DNA of 53,841 nt from NCBI GenBank assembly GCA_003553485.1, contig PWEJ01000151.1, positions 1 through 53,841 of the forward strand, in the 5' to 3' direction. Made by a program: the position numbers and the translations under genes. The notes under the pieces are model-generated. The model had not been told where the DNA came from and did not search any database. It was given only the letters and a program-made list of their open reading frames with translations. The DNA comes from Halanaerobiaceae bacterium. GTDB taxonomy: Bacteria; Bacillota; Halanaerobiia; Halanaerobiales; Halarsenatibacteraceae. Position 1 is the first letter of the stretch, and each line of letters begins with the position of its first letter. Of the stretch, positions 8,283 to 17,592 are shown piece after piece.

Positions 8283-8310
8283 AAAAAAGCCCTGTCTTAT
8301 GTGACAGGGC
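8283..8310 (-). terminator. Intrinsic terminator closing the catabolic cluster
   Basis: Perfect 8-bp stem GCCCTGTC / GACAGGGC (8289-8296 and 8303-8310) with a 6-nt loop. On the minus strand it is followed by six T residues (8288-8283). It lies 39 bases after the aldehyde oxidoreductase stop. The stem core is shared with the terminators at 36299-36330 and 45871-45908. Confidence 0.9.
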
Positions 8311-8348
8311 CTTAAGTATATAGATTAACGATATTTCTTTAAAAATTC

Positions 8349-10214
8349 TTATAACTCAACGTCCAACTCCATCAATTTATCGGCAGTGGGAATCCCTTGA
8401 TTATTCCAGCCTCTTAATTCATAATATCTGTCCAGCATTGGCTCTAAATCTATCAATAAGTCCTCTTGTAAGATTTCATCAGTTAGTCTTTTATCTTTTA
8501 ACTTATAAACTGTGGCTGGTTCCTCTAAGAAACGTTGAGGAAGATTATCCTGTTTTCTATTAAGTCCTTCTCTAATATTATACATTCTTTCTAAATTTAT
8601 TATTCTCTCTCCTGCCTGTAACAATTTCTTTTCATCTATAGCAAAATCTGGTTTTAAAGCTGAAATCCCTTCAGCAACATCCTCAGGAGTTAAGGCAAAG
8701 TTCTCGGTGGTGGAAAACTTGCAGATCCCTAAGGCATCAGATACAGCACAATACTCCTGAGTAAAGACCAGCATTTCCGGTTTGTATTTTTCCGAAGTCG
8801 TCTCTAATATTTCTGGTAGACACTGAGGAAAATACTTTTCAGCAATCTCCACGTTTCCAGTCAGGTCGATAGTGGGTAAACCATATAAATGATCTGCTCC
8901 CCGATTAGAAGTAGCATGACCTAAACCCATAGCTTTACAGATTCTTGGTTCTTGTCGGGGAAGTTCCATCCCTTTAACATGGAGAGCATACTTTTTTGTG
9001 GCAGGACCTAATTTTTCACTTGCTCTCGCCACACCTTCGGCTAATATATCTCCTATACCCTCTCTATTGGCTATCATCTCAATTAACTGCAAAATCTTTT
9101 CTCCCTGCCCCCAGCCTACAGTAAAACCTGCAGTATCTTCAGCAGTTAATAAGTTTTCCTGCTTACATTCCAACAGAAAAGATATTAAAACACCAATAGA
9201 AATAGTGTCTACACCAAAATCATTGCAGAGTTTATTAGCATAAATCAATAATTCCAAATCATCATTCCAGACTAATGGTCCTAAAGCATTGAGTGTTTCA
9301 TATTCAGGACCTTCAATATCACATTTATAATCACCGGACTCAATTTTTGAATGCCGAGAACAGGTAATAGGACAGGCATAACAGCCAGTATTTTTGTATA
9401 CATATTCATCCACTGCTTCAGCATTAACTTTCTCTGCTTCTGGAAACTGAACCAATTGATGATTTTTAGCTGGTAGATCTCCGCTCTGATTTTTAGGATC
9501 AATAAGCTCAGCTGTACCCCATTTTCTTAAACTAATAGATCCCGGATGTTGGGCAACTTTTTTGGCTTTAGAGCGGGCAATTTTTTTAAATTCAGCTGAT
9601 AATTCTACTTCTCTCTGGCTTTTGCAAACAATAGCCTTCAACATTTTGTTTCCCATTACTGCTCCCATTCCAGCTCGAGCAGCTGTTCTGCCCTTATCAT
9701 TTAAAATAGCAGCTACCCTAACTTCATTTTCCCCTGCTGGCCCTATACAAGCTACTTTAGCCCCAGGATATTTCTCCTTTAGAGCTTTTTCAGTAGTCGA
9801 AGTCACCTCACCCCAGTACTCTTGAGAGGATTTTATTGTAATATCCTCATCCTCCACCAGGAGATAAACTGGTTCTGAGGCCTGCCCTTTAAATACTAAA
9901 GCATCATAACCAGCTTTTCTCAATTCAGGGCCAAAAAAACCTGAAGCATTGGAATAGCCATAAACACCAGTCAAGGGTGATTTAGCAGTAACGGTATAAC
10001 GGGCTCCTGTAGGCCAGGGGGTTCCAGTCAATAATCCCGGGCTGAAAATCAAGATATTATCTGGAGAGAGTGGCTTTGTGTTTTCATCAGTATTATCATA
10101 TAATAGCCGAGCTGCATAACCTCTACTACCTAAATATTTTTCCAATAACTCTTCTGAAGTCTTTTTCTTAATTACTTTTCTGGTGGTTAAATCTATCCAC
10201 GCCGTTATTCCCAT
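8349..10214 (-). CDS. Tungsten-type aldehyde ferredoxin oxidoreductase
   Basis: 621 residues, typical of AOR-family enzymes that oxidise aldehydes to acids, or reduce acids, with ferredoxin, using a bis-pterin tungsten cofactor and one [4Fe-4S] cluster. Cluster ligands C278-x2-C281-x3-C285 are visible, with the likely fourth Cys in the LGICKFS segment near 492. The N-terminal domain starts in the family manner (LTTRKV...YLGSRGYAARLLYD). It is the last gene of the 8.3-35.7 kb cluster and sits next to a PreA-like Fe-S flavoprotein. The MoaD-like protein at 14994 may serve its cofactor. The aldehyde substrate is unknown; an intermediate of the cluster's pathway is the obvious candidate. Confidence 0.92.
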   Translation of the reverse strand: MGITAWIDLTTRKVIKKKTSEELLEKYLGSRGYAARLLYDNTDENTKPLSPDNILIFSPGLLTGTPWPTGARYTVTAKSPLTGVYGYSNASGFFGPELRKAGYDALVFKGQASEPVYLLVEDEDITIKSSQEYWGEVTSTTEKALKEKYPGAKVACIGPAGENEVRVAAILNDKGRTAARAGMGAVMGNKMLKAIVCKSQREVELSAEFKKIARSKAKKVAQHPGSISLRKWGTAELIDPKNQSGDLPAKNHQLVQFPEAEKVNAEAVDEYVYKNTGCYACPITCSRHSKIESGDYKCDIEGPEYETLNALGPLVWNDDLELLIYANKLCNDFGVDTISIGVLISFLLECKQENLLTAEDTAGFTVGWGQGEKILQLIEMIANREGIGDILAEGVARASEKLGPATKKYALHVKGMELPRQEPRICKAMGLGHATSNRGADHLYGLPTIDLTGNVEIAEKYFPQCLPEILETTSEKYKPEMLVFTQEYCAVSDALGICKFSTTENFALTPEDVAEGISALKPDFAIDEKKLLQAGERIINLERMYNIREGLNRKQDNLPQRFLEEPATVYKLKDKRLTDEILQEDLLIDLEPMLDRYYELRGWNNQGIPTADKLMELDVEL

Positions 10215-10272
10215 TAACTATAATACCTCCTTTTCCCAACCCAATCTTACTTTGTAGTTACTGACAAAGAAA

Positions 10273-11379
10273 TTACTCATATCGTAAGGCTTCCGTAGGA
10301 CAAACAGAGCTACAGCAGCCACAATATCTGCATTTATTTTCATTTAGATACATAGTCTTATCCAGCAGCTCACGAGCTTTATAACTACATACCTGTACAC
10401 ACTTTTGGCAATCAATACATTTATCAGCCTCAAAGCAAAAACTAATTTTATCTTTATTCTCTCTATCATCTAGATATTTTTGGGAATATCCGCTAACTTC
10501 AGATAAATCTTGAAAACCCAGTTCAGCCAATTTATCTATTAAATTAGGGTTTAGCTTTTTTAAGTATTCTACCCCATTGATAATCAGGGTAGAGCATACT
10601 CCCACTAAATCTGCCCCTACCATCATCATCTCTATAGCCTGAGCAGAATTCATCACTCCACCCAGACCTATAATTGGTTCCTGCTGAGTCCTTCTAATTT
10701 CTGCAATTATAGCTTGAGCTATCGGTCTGATAGCCTCTCCAGTTAACCAACCTTCTCCCTGTGCTCCAGCAACTAAAGGTCGACCAGTCCTAATATCCAC
10801 CCGCAAAGCAGGTCCAATAGAATCCATGACAGTAACAGCATCTGCCCCTTTTTGCAATAAATCAATTGCAGTTTTCGCCGGTTGATTCCAATTTGGGCTT
10901 ATTTTGACGATGATAGGGACTTCTACTTCTTTTTGAGCTATCCTTAACATCTCTGCCATATCCTTCTCTCTATAGGAAACCAACTCTATCATTTTAGCCC
11001 CGGCCTTTACAGTTTTAGCTGCCCAATTATTTACTTCGCCAGGGGTATGGCCTATAGAGGCAATGACAACAGCCCCTTTGTCTACCGCTCTAGGTATTTC
11101 GTTTTTAACCCACTGTTCCCCAGCAATATCAGCCCATTTTTCCGCATTAATTAAACTTTTTTTATCATTTATCGCTATATGGGGATAAGGATTTTCCGCC
11201 GGTTTATCTCTAATAGTCTTTGTCACCACCGCACCAGCCCCAGCCTCATTAGCCCTTATAATTCCTGCTGCCCCATAACTTATCGGACCTGACCCCACTA
11301 TAAAGGGGCTAGAAAGTTTTACTCCCAAAAAGTCTGTCTGTAATTTTTTAGCATTATCATTAGCCAAGTTATTTTCCAT
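10273..11379 (-). CDS. PreA-like dihydroorotate-dehydrogenase-family flavoprotein with 2x[4Fe-4S]
   Basis: 368 residues. An FMN-binding TIM barrel of the dihydroorotate/dihydropyrimidine dehydrogenase family (about 15-290) is followed by two ferredoxin-like clusters, CIDCQKC-x3-C at about 321-331 and CRYCGCC-x3-C at about 350-360. This is the layout of PreA, the catalytic part of bacterial NAD-dependent dihydropyrimidine dehydrogenase. The NAD-binding partner PreT is absent, so electrons may pass to or from ferredoxin. It starts directly at the stop of the preceding SsnA-like gene (TGA-ATG), indicating tight coupling. In a purine-breakdown cluster it may act on a ring-derived intermediate; that role is inferred. 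Confidence 0.85.
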   Translation of the reverse strand: MENNLANDNAKKLQTDFLGVKLSSPFIVGSGPISYGAAGIIRANEAGAGAVVTKTIRDKPAENPYPHIAINDKKSLINAEKWADIAGEQWVKNEIPRAVDKGAVVIASIGHTPGEVNNWAAKTVKAGAKMIELVSYREKDMAEMLRIAQKEVEVPIIVKISPNWNQPAKTAIDLLQKGADAVTVMDSIGPALRVDIRTGRPLVAGAQGEGWLTGEAIRPIAQAIIAEIRRTQQEPIIGLGGVMNSAQAIEMMMVGADLVGVCSTLIINGVEYLKKLNPNLIDKLAELGFQDLSEVSGYSQKYLDDRENKDKISFCFEADKCIDCQKCVQVCSYKARELLDKTMYLNENKCRYCGCCSSVCPTEALRYE

Positions 11380-12696
11380 TCAACTTACACCCCACAATTT
11401 ATTGGCAGCCTCCCTGGTTTTCTCCCTTTCTTGCTCCAGGTCGACCCCTATAATCTCTCCGGCAGTCTTTATCTTATCTCCTGCAATAATAACCTCTTTC
11501 ACATTTTTAGGGTTGCAATATAATATTAACTGCTCAAAGATATTTCCTTCATTTACTGGAGTAGGACAGTCAAGCTCTACTATAATTAAATCTGCCTTAT
11601 TTCCCTCTTTTAAACTTCCCAGTTCAGGGCGCTTTATAGCCTCGGCGCCTTTACCAGTCGCCAGGCTATAGACGGTCTCTGCTGGCATAATTGCGGGGTT
11701 TTCCAGGTTAGCCTTGTGAATTAAAAAAGCCCCCCGCAGAACCTCAAAAAAATTATTTATATAACCATCGGTGCCAATGCCTACCTTTAAATCAGCTGCT
11801 AACATCTCTGGCACTGGAGCTACTCCTCCCCCTACTTCGCAGTTACTTAAAGGCAGGTGCGCCACACTAACTTCATGTCTGGCCAGGAGGTCGATCTCCT
11901 GCTCATTTATCTTAACTGCCTGAGAGACCAGCAGGTCTGAATTCAATAATTCATTTTTTTCATAAACCTCTACTGGCCTTAAATTATATTCCTCCAGACT
12001 ATAATTAACTTCATAACTGCTTTCTGACAGGTGAAGTTGATGTTTTAAGCCCGCTTCCTTACCAAGCTTAAAGGCTTTAGTCAAGAATTCTTCTGAACAG
12101 GTAAAGAGGGTATGGGTACACTGCCGGCCAGAAATTAAGGGGTCCTCCTTATGCTTTGCTGCAAATTTTAAATTTTCCTGTAATCCCAACTCAGCATTTT
12201 CCGGGCTAACCCTCTCACAGGCCTCAAAAGATAATTCAGCTCTTAACCCCAGTTCTTTTAACACTTCAGCTTCTACTTCCAGGGCACCTGGAATGGCCTG
12301 CGGGGCTTCTAAAATATCAACTGCAGTGGTAACTCCACTATTAATAAGTTCTAAGGCAGACATCTTTACTCCCTGAGCAATTAGCTCTGGAGTGAGTTGA
12401 TCTTCCACTAAGGGCCACCAAAAATCCTCCAAAAACCCTGTAAAATCATCAAAGTGAGGAGGGTTTATACCATGAGATAAAATTCCGTAAAAATGCATAT
12501 GAGAATTTATAAAGCCAGGAGCTAAGACACTACCGGTATGTTTTTCCTGTGGTATAGCCGGATATTCTTGCTTTAATTCCTGGTAATTTCCCACTTTTAC
12601 GATAGTATCATCCTCTATGACTACCCCGCCATTTTTTTGGAGCTGGTTATTTTCCGTTATTAAAAAGTCAGCAGCAATTAATTTCAAAGTAAGCAC
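11380..12696 (-). CDS. ssnA: SsnA-like amidohydrolase
   Basis: 438 residues, metal-dependent amidohydrolase. Metal ligands H66 and H68 in NSHMHFYG, HLSES in the middle, and GIGTDGYINN near residue 305. The segments HFYGILSHGI, the WW pair at 92-93 and CPTPVNEGNI resemble E. coli SsnA (442 residues), a member of the ygeW-ygeY-ssnA-xdhD purine-catabolic locus. The family hydrolyses C-N bonds in rings or deaminates them. Here it probably acts on a purine-derived intermediate. The neighbours YgeW-like, YgeY-like and the molybdenum hydroxylase support this. It ends exactly where the PreA-like gene begins. Confidence 0.82.
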   Translation of the reverse strand: MLTLKLIAADFLITENNQLQKNGGVVIEDDTIVKVGNYQELKQEYPAIPQEKHTGSVLAPGFINSHMHFYGILSHGINPPHFDDFTGFLEDFWWPLVEDQLTPELIAQGVKMSALELINSGVTTAVDILEAPQAIPGALEVEAEVLKELGLRAELSFEACERVSPENAELGLQENLKFAAKHKEDPLISGRQCTHTLFTCSEEFLTKAFKLGKEAGLKHQLHLSESSYEVNYSLEEYNLRPVEVYEKNELLNSDLLVSQAVKINEQEIDLLARHEVSVAHLPLSNCEVGGGVAPVPEMLAADLKVGIGTDGYINNFFEVLRGAFLIHKANLENPAIMPAETVYSLATGKGAEAIKRPELGSLKEGNKADLIIVELDCPTPVNEGNIFEQLILYCNPKNVKEVIIAGDKIKTAGEIIGVDLEQEREKTREAANKLWGVS

Positions 12697-12732
12697 CCCT
12701 CAATCTTATAAATTAAATACTATGATCATTGA

Positions 12733-13713
12733 TTATCTAGCCATGGTTTGAGCCATCAAAGCTTTATGAACATGTAATCTATTTTCTGCTTCATCATAAA
12801 CAACAGAATGTTTGCCATCTGCTACTTCTGATGTAACTTCAATATCTCTGTCAAAGGGCATACAATGCATATAAATAGAATTATCCTTTGTTAAATTCAT
12901 CTTTGCCTGATCAACGACCCACTCTGGGTACTTATCGATTAAATCTAAACCTTCCTCAACATCATCAGTATAGCAGATTGGCCCCCAGCTTTTAGGATAA
13001 ACAATATGAGCATCGCTAAAAGCTTCTTCCATATCATTCGCCACTGAAAAATCAACTCCAGCTTTATCGGCATTATCCTGGGCCTGCTCCATAATCTCAT
13101 CTCTCAAATGAAATTCAGGAGGATGAGCTAAAACAATATCCATCTCAAATCTAGTCATCAACAGGGCTAAAGAATTGGCCATCGACAAAGGGCGGATATA
13201 ATTAGGGGCATAGGTCCAGGAGATTACCATCTTTTTGCCCTTTAAGTTATTTTGAAATTTTTCTTTTATTGTTAACAGATCAGCTAGAGCCTGGGTGGGA
13301 TGGTAGTCATCACACTGCATATTTAATACTGGAATATCAGCAAAACCAGCCAAAGTCTTCATATATTTATGGCCACCAACTTCCGTTCTCCTGATACCCA
13401 TCCCTTCGCCGTAACGACTTAATACTTTTATGGTATCTTTCTCAGTTTCCCCGTGATCAATCTGAGTCGCTTTAGGAGTTAAGTAATGAGCATGGCCTCC
13501 TAATTGATGGATGCCAGCTTCAAAGGCATTTCTCGTTCTAGTAGATTCTTCAAAAAAGAGCATATAAAAAGTTGCTGCTCGTAATATATCGTCGTGATAT
13601 ATTCCTAAGTTCCTTTCTTCTTTTAGACGTCTGGCCGTCTGCATTATAGTCTCAATTTCTTCAACAGACCAATCCTGAGTAGTTAATAAATGTTTTCCCT
13701 TTACTGATTTCAT
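12733..13713 (-). CDS. ygeW: YgeW-like knotted carbamoyltransferase
   Basis: 326 residues of the aspartate/ornithine carbamoyltransferase fold. Carbamoyl-phosphate motifs are visible: FFEESTRTR (53-61), HPTQ (138-141) and HCMP (283-286). The sequence SWTYAPNYIRPLSMANS, about 160-185, resembles the YgeW subgroup rather than ArgF or PyrB. E. coli YgeW is about 396 residues, so this one is shorter. In such clusters the enzyme is thought to act in the catabolic direction, releasing carbamoyl phosphate for ATP formation. Neighbours SsnA-like and YgeY-like fit. N-acetylornithine-type transcarbamylase is the main alternative. No other arginine genes are nearby. Confidence 0.82.
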   Translation of the reverse strand: MKSVKGKHLLTTQDWSVEEIETIMQTARRLKEERNLGIYHDDILRAATFYMLFFEESTRTRNAFEAGIHQLGGHAHYLTPKATQIDHGETEKDTIKVLSRYGEGMGIRRTEVGGHKYMKTLAGFADIPVLNMQCDDYHPTQALADLLTIKEKFQNNLKGKKMVISWTYAPNYIRPLSMANSLALLMTRFEMDIVLAHPPEFHLRDEIMEQAQDNADKAGVDFSVANDMEEAFSDAHIVYPKSWGPICYTDDVEEGLDLIDKYPEWVVDQAKMNLTKDNSIYMHCMPFDRDIEVTSEVADGKHSVVYDEAENRLHVHKALMAQTMAR

Positions 13714-13763
13714 CTTATCACCTCAATTAAGTTTTTAGAGATTTATTATTATAATGTTTATTA

Positions 13764-14945
13764 TTAAAGATAATTTGGTAGCATAGTATAGAATTTAACT
13801 GCAGGCCAAAATTGCTCCAAGTTTAAACGTTCATTCAGAGCATGACAAAGTTCCATTTCTCCAGGACCAAAGCCAATAGTGGGGATGCCCTCTTTGCCCT
13901 GGCTATAATTTCCATTGGTGGAAAATCCCCAGACATCCACTTCCGCTTCTTTGTTAGTTGCATTTTCATAGGCTTTTATGCCGGCCTGAATTAATTTATT
14001 ATCTTCAGCCATAATCCAGGCTGGATAAAATTCCTCTGCCTCAATATCGACACCACGGTAAGATTGACCTTGAAAATCTCTAATCTTTGTTTGAGCTTCT
14101 TCAGCTCCCGGTAGTTCAGCTAACTCTTGTAAGACTGATTCTTTGCTGTCTTTGGTAGTCGTCCTCCTGTCTAGGATAACTTTACAATTAGCCGGGGTAG
14201 AGTTTAAAGAGTTGGACTGACATTCCACCTTAGTAACACAGATATCACCCTGGCCTAAATCAGGATCTTCTGGTAATTTTTTATCTAAGTTGGGAACAGC
14301 TGAAATAAAAGGTAGAGCTTTATAAATAGCATGGTCTTTATCATTGTGGTCACTGGCATGGAGAGCTTGGCCAGCAAAATTTGCTTCCAGTAAAATCCGT
14401 CCTCTATGTCCTCGACAAATCTTAAGCTCACTGGCCTCACCAATAACAACATAGTCAGGATTAATTTCTTTTTCCTCTAACAAATGCCCTAAAGTTATTC
14501 CCTCACAAACTTCTTCCATTACTGTACCGCTAAAATAAAAAGTCCAGTCTTCATAAAGCCCTAATTCTTTAATCAGCTCTCCGGTAAGCAAAAAGGCAGC
14601 TAAAGGACCTTTATCATCGCAGGATCCTCGCCCCCAGATATTTCCCTCTACCCTTTTTCCTTCATAGGGGGGATGTTTCCACTCAGCCTCTTCTCCTGCT
14701 ACCACTGTATCTAAATGAGCATCAAAGAGCATAACATTATCTCCTTGACCTACTCTACCTAAAACACTGCCGACAGAGTCAAATTCTACCTGATCATAAT
14801 TTCTACGCCGCATCTCATCGGCCAGAAACTGAGCCATTTCTTCTTCCTGGCCACTTTTGCTTTCTAGCTGGATCATTTTTTTTAGTACCGCAATTATCTC
14901 CTCTTCTTTTTCCTTAATCTTTTTTTCTATTAAAGAAATATCCAT
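13764..14945 (-). CDS. ygeY: YgeY-type M20-family hydrolase
   Basis: 393 residues, zinc-dependent M20/ArgE-DapE-like hydrolase. Metal and catalytic residues: H77 and D79 in DAHLDT, D110-D111 in GRGSCDDKG, EE at 144-145, and a late His in ELCHALNE. The stretch ICRGHRGR and the FSTNGN...GIPTIGFGPG motif match the YgeY group linked to selenium-dependent hydroxylase loci. A longer frame exists, but the ATG at 14945 has a GGGAG site about 8 nt upstream and gives the usual N-terminus. The substrate is probably an acyl-amino or carbamoyl-amino intermediate of purine breakdown (inferred). A second, divergent M20 protein is encoded at 16402-17592. Confidence 0.82.
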   Translation of the reverse strand: MDISLIEKKIKEKEEEIIAVLKKMIQLESKSGQEEEMAQFLADEMRRRNYDQVEFDSVGSVLGRVGQGDNVMLFDAHLDTVVAGEEAEWKHPPYEGKRVEGNIWGRGSCDDKGPLAAFLLTGELIKELGLYEDWTFYFSGTVMEEVCEGITLGHLLEEKEINPDYVVIGEASELKICRGHRGRILLEANFAGQALHASDHNDKDHAIYKALPFISAVPNLDKKLPEDPDLGQGDICVTKVECQSNSLNSTPANCKVILDRRTTTKDSKESVLQELAELPGAEEAQTKIRDFQGQSYRGVDIEAEEFYPAWIMAEDNKLIQAGIKAYENATNKEAEVDVWGFSTNGNYSQGKEGIPTIGFGPGEMELCHALNERLNLEQFWPAVKFYTMLPNYL

Positions 14946-14993
14946 AGACTCAACTCCCAAATAACAAAATAATTGCATTTAATAATATTTCTT

Positions 14994-15290
14994 TTAACCT
15001 CCTGATAAAGCTAAAAAGAGGTAAACTTCATCCTGGTCTGTTAATTTAACTTTTTCTTGGTTTCTAATTTTAGTGCCATTAATATAAATAACTAACTGTT
15101 CATTTACTCTTTCCCCATCAGTAAAGATTAAATCAGCCAGTGCACCATTTTTTTGCTTCCCTAATTTAACTAACAGATCATTTAATGTCGCTTCAGCAGT
15201 TAAGTTAATGCTGCCTTTATTATCGCCCCAGGCCAACTTAAATACCCCAAAAAATTTTACTTTAACTTCAATACTTTCTTCAGCAGCCAT
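14994..15290 (-). CDS. MoaD/ThiS-like ubiquitin-fold sulfur carrier
   Basis: 98 residues ending in LALSGG, the double-glycine tail that MoaD and ThiS proteins use as a thiocarboxylate sulfur carrier. The body (VKVKFFGVFKLAWGD... TLNDLL) fits the beta-grasp fold. It lies inside a cluster that encodes both a molybdenum hydroxylase and a tungsten aldehyde oxidoreductase, so a role in pterin-cofactor sulfur transfer is the natural reading. No MoaE or MoeB partner is nearby, so activation would have to come from elsewhere. The alternative is a carrier devoted to one of the two enzymes. Confidence 0.82.
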   Translation of the reverse strand: MAAEESIEVKVKFFGVFKLAWGDNKGSINLTAEATLNDLLVKLGKQKNGALADLIFTDGERVNEQLVIYINGTKIRNQEKVKLTDQDEVYLFLALSGG

Positions 15291-15332
15291 CTAATCCTCA
15301 CCTCAGTAATTTAAACCGGAACTGATAAAGTT

Positions 15333-16361
15333 TCATCGATTATTTTTTCCGGCAAAATCCAGTCTAAAGCCACAGGATTTCCTCACTGTAATATCCAATG
15401 GTAACTTAATCGATTTTTTAGCTATTTGGGGGTTTTTAAGCCTATTTAATATTGCCCGGGCTGCCAGTTGCCCCATTTCATAATTGGGATACTTTAGGGT
15501 AGTTAAAGGAGGGTGATAATACTCACCTCCAGGAGCATTATCAAATCCAGTGACTGCAATATCCTCTGGCACTGATAATCCATTATCCCGAACAGCACTT
15601 AAAGCTCCTAAAGCCATGGTATCGGTACCCACAATAACAGCCGTCGGTTTATCTTCCGTACCTAATAACTCCTTCATAGCCATATAAGCTCCATTCATAG
15701 TCCAGTGACCACTAATAATATAATTCTCTTTAAACTTTAAACCCGCCTCTTCAATAAATTCTTTATATCCAGCAATCTTTCTCTGAGTAGCTGTGGTGGT
15801 TGCTAGCCCTGTTATAAAAGCTATTTTATCATGTCCAAGCTTATGAAGATGATAACAGAGCAGCTGTAGTCCTTCTTTCTCATCTGCCAGCACCTGATCT
15901 ACCTTATCATCTTCAATTTCTCTATTGATCAAACAGACTGCTAAATCATTACTGATATTCTCTACAGGCGGGGTTTCACCACTTCCTGTTACAAAAATCG
16001 CTCCATCTACCATGGTATTCTGCAATATTTGACAATAATGAACTTCCTGTTGAAAATCATCATCAGAATTAAAAAGCACCGTATTATAGCCATTGTCTGC
16101 TAATTCCTCATGGGCTCCCCGGGTCATCTCAGCCATAATGGCATTGGTAATATTAGGCACTATAATGGCAATAGACTTAACTTTATTTGAACGCAAAGCC
16201 TGCGCTACTGGGTCGGGATCATATCCTAACTCATCTACTGCTTCTAAAACAATTTTCCGCGTCTCTTCTTTAACTGTTTCTGGATCATTTAAGGCTCTAG
16301 AAACAGTAGCCACAGAAACTTTAGCCAGTTTTGCCACATCTTTAATAGTTGGTCTTTTCAT
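15333..16361 (-). CDS. LacI-family transcriptional regulator
   Basis: 342 residues: an N-terminal helix-turn-helix with hinge (TIKDVAKLAKVSVATVSRAL, residues 4-23) and a periplasmic-binding-protein-like effector domain. It is the only sugar-type regulator in the window and lies inside the catabolic cluster, so it probably controls it, itself included. The best candidate operators are the identical inverted 16-bp sites at 35930-35945 and 36241-36256 in front of the ABC importer. Their TGTAATCG half fits the LacI/CcpA operator class. Acting as a repressor released by a pathway sugar is the family norm; the effector is unknown. Confidence 0.93.
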   Translation of the reverse strand: MKRPTIKDVAKLAKVSVATVSRALNDPETVKEETRKIVLEAVDELGYDPDPVAQALRSNKVKSIAIIVPNITNAIMAEMTRGAHEELADNGYNTVLFNSDDDFQQEVHYCQILQNTMVDGAIFVTGSGETPPVENISNDLAVCLINREIEDDKVDQVLADEKEGLQLLCYHLHKLGHDKIAFITGLATTTATQRKIAGYKEFIEEAGLKFKENYIISGHWTMNGAYMAMKELLGTEDKPTAVIVGTDTMALGALSAVRDNGLSVPEDIAVTGFDNAPGGEYYHPPLTTLKYPNYEMGQLAARAILNRLKNPQIAKKSIKLPLDITVRKSCGFRLDFAGKNNR

Positions 16362-16401
16362 CTCTTTCCCCTCATTAAAGTTCTTTTAGTGATTTTAATA
16401 A

Positions 16402-17592
16402 TCAATTATCTGCTAAAACTTTAGCTAATGCATAATAACCTTTAGCCGCCGTTTCTAATTCAGCTATCTCAACATATTCATTGGTGGTATGGGCTCTCTC
16501 TTCTAATCCAGGTCCATATCCTAAAGTGGGAATATTATGCCTGCCAGCTGACATGCTACCATTAGTACAAAAAGAGTAGGTGCCCAGACTGTTTTCTAAT
16601 CCAGCCTTTTTTAAAGCTTGAGAAGCTGCCACTACAAATTTTTCCTGAGGAGAAAAATACCAGGCTGGAGCAAATTTAGCTGCTGTAATCTTTTGTCCTG
16701 TATAGGTAGTAAGTTGAGCCTGGGCAAGCTCAAGAGAAAATTCCCAATCATAAGCTTTCATATCAGCAGTTATCTGTTCTTTAATATCTGTCAGTAATGA
16801 ATCTGCAGTTTCTTCTCCCACCAGCCTTCTATCATAGGTGACCAGGCATTCTTCAGGTAAGACAGAGAGCCCGGGATAAGGTTTAGAAATAATATCTGTT
16901 AAAACCATAATTCCTGCTCCCAAATTTTTATCTCTGGGAGGTTCTAAGTTAGCTATTTGTTCTATCCACTTTAACATTCCAGTGACAGCATTACAGCCCA
17001 CTTCAGGGCTGGAAGTATGAGCACCTTCCCCTCTTACTTGCAGTTTCAGTTCAGCTCTACCTCGCTGTCCAATATTAAGCTTTCCCCCGGTGGATTCACA
17101 GATAATAACCAAATTGGGTTGATGGTTATCCAGGACTGGAGCAAAGGCCATACCTTCCTGCACCTCTTCACCTACTGAACCGGAAATAACTATATCTCGT
17201 TTTAATTTATTCCTGCTAATGGCTTTGAGGGCGTAAATCAGAGCTGCTAATGCCCCTCTCATATCACTGGCTCCTCGGCCATATATCCTGTGGTTTCTCT
17301 CACTGGCTATAAAGGGATCACTTTCCCATTTTTCCTTATCATTAACCCCTACTGTGTCTAAATGGCAGTCAAATAACAGCGGGGAAAGCTCTGAATCTTG
17401 CCCAGGAATCACTGCGGTAATATTACCAAATTGGTCAACGGCTATATTGCTAAACTCCATATCAGTTAAAATCCTTTTTAGTTTAGCGACCAGCTGCCCC
17501 TCTTCACCAGAAAGTCCCCTGCAGGAAATGAGCTCCTTAGCCAGTCCAACTAATTCTCTGCGGGAAACAGACAGAGTTAAATCCTTATTCAA
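16402..17592 (-). CDS. Second M20-family (YgeY/ArgE-like) hydrolase
   Basis: About 396 residues from a TTG at 17592. Features are the M20 DCHLDTVG, GRGASDMRG, EEVQEG and ERAHTTNE motifs, plus NIGQRGR and AGRHNIPTLGYGPG, close in pattern to YgeY. A much longer frame runs back into the hydroxylase small-subunit gene (to 17721), but that extension is the overlapping gene's sequence in another frame. The TTG with GGACGGGG about 7 nt before it gives the normal length and an 8-base overlap with the upstream stop. The gene is coupled to the molybdenum hydroxylase genes, so its substrate is likely made by that enzyme's pathway (inference). Confidence 0.82.
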   Translation of the reverse strand: MNKDLTLSVSRRELVGLAKELISCRGLSGEEGQLVAKLKRILTDMEFSNIAVDQFGNITAVIPGQDSELSPLLFDCHLDTVGVNDKEKWESDPFIASERNHRIYGRGASDMRGALAALIYALKAISRNKLKRDIVISGSVGEEVQEGMAFAPVLDNHQPNLVIICESTGGKLNIGQRGRAELKLQVRGEGAHTSSPEVGCNAVTGMLKWIEQIANLEPPRDKNLGAGIMVLTDIISKPYPGLSVLPEECLVTYDRRLVGEETADSLLTDIKEQITADMKAYDWEFSLELAQAQLTTYTGQKITAAKFAPAWYFSPQEKFVVAASQALKKAGLENSLGTYSFCTNGSMSAGRHNIPTLGYGPGLEERAHTTNEYVEIAELETAAKGYYALAKVLADN

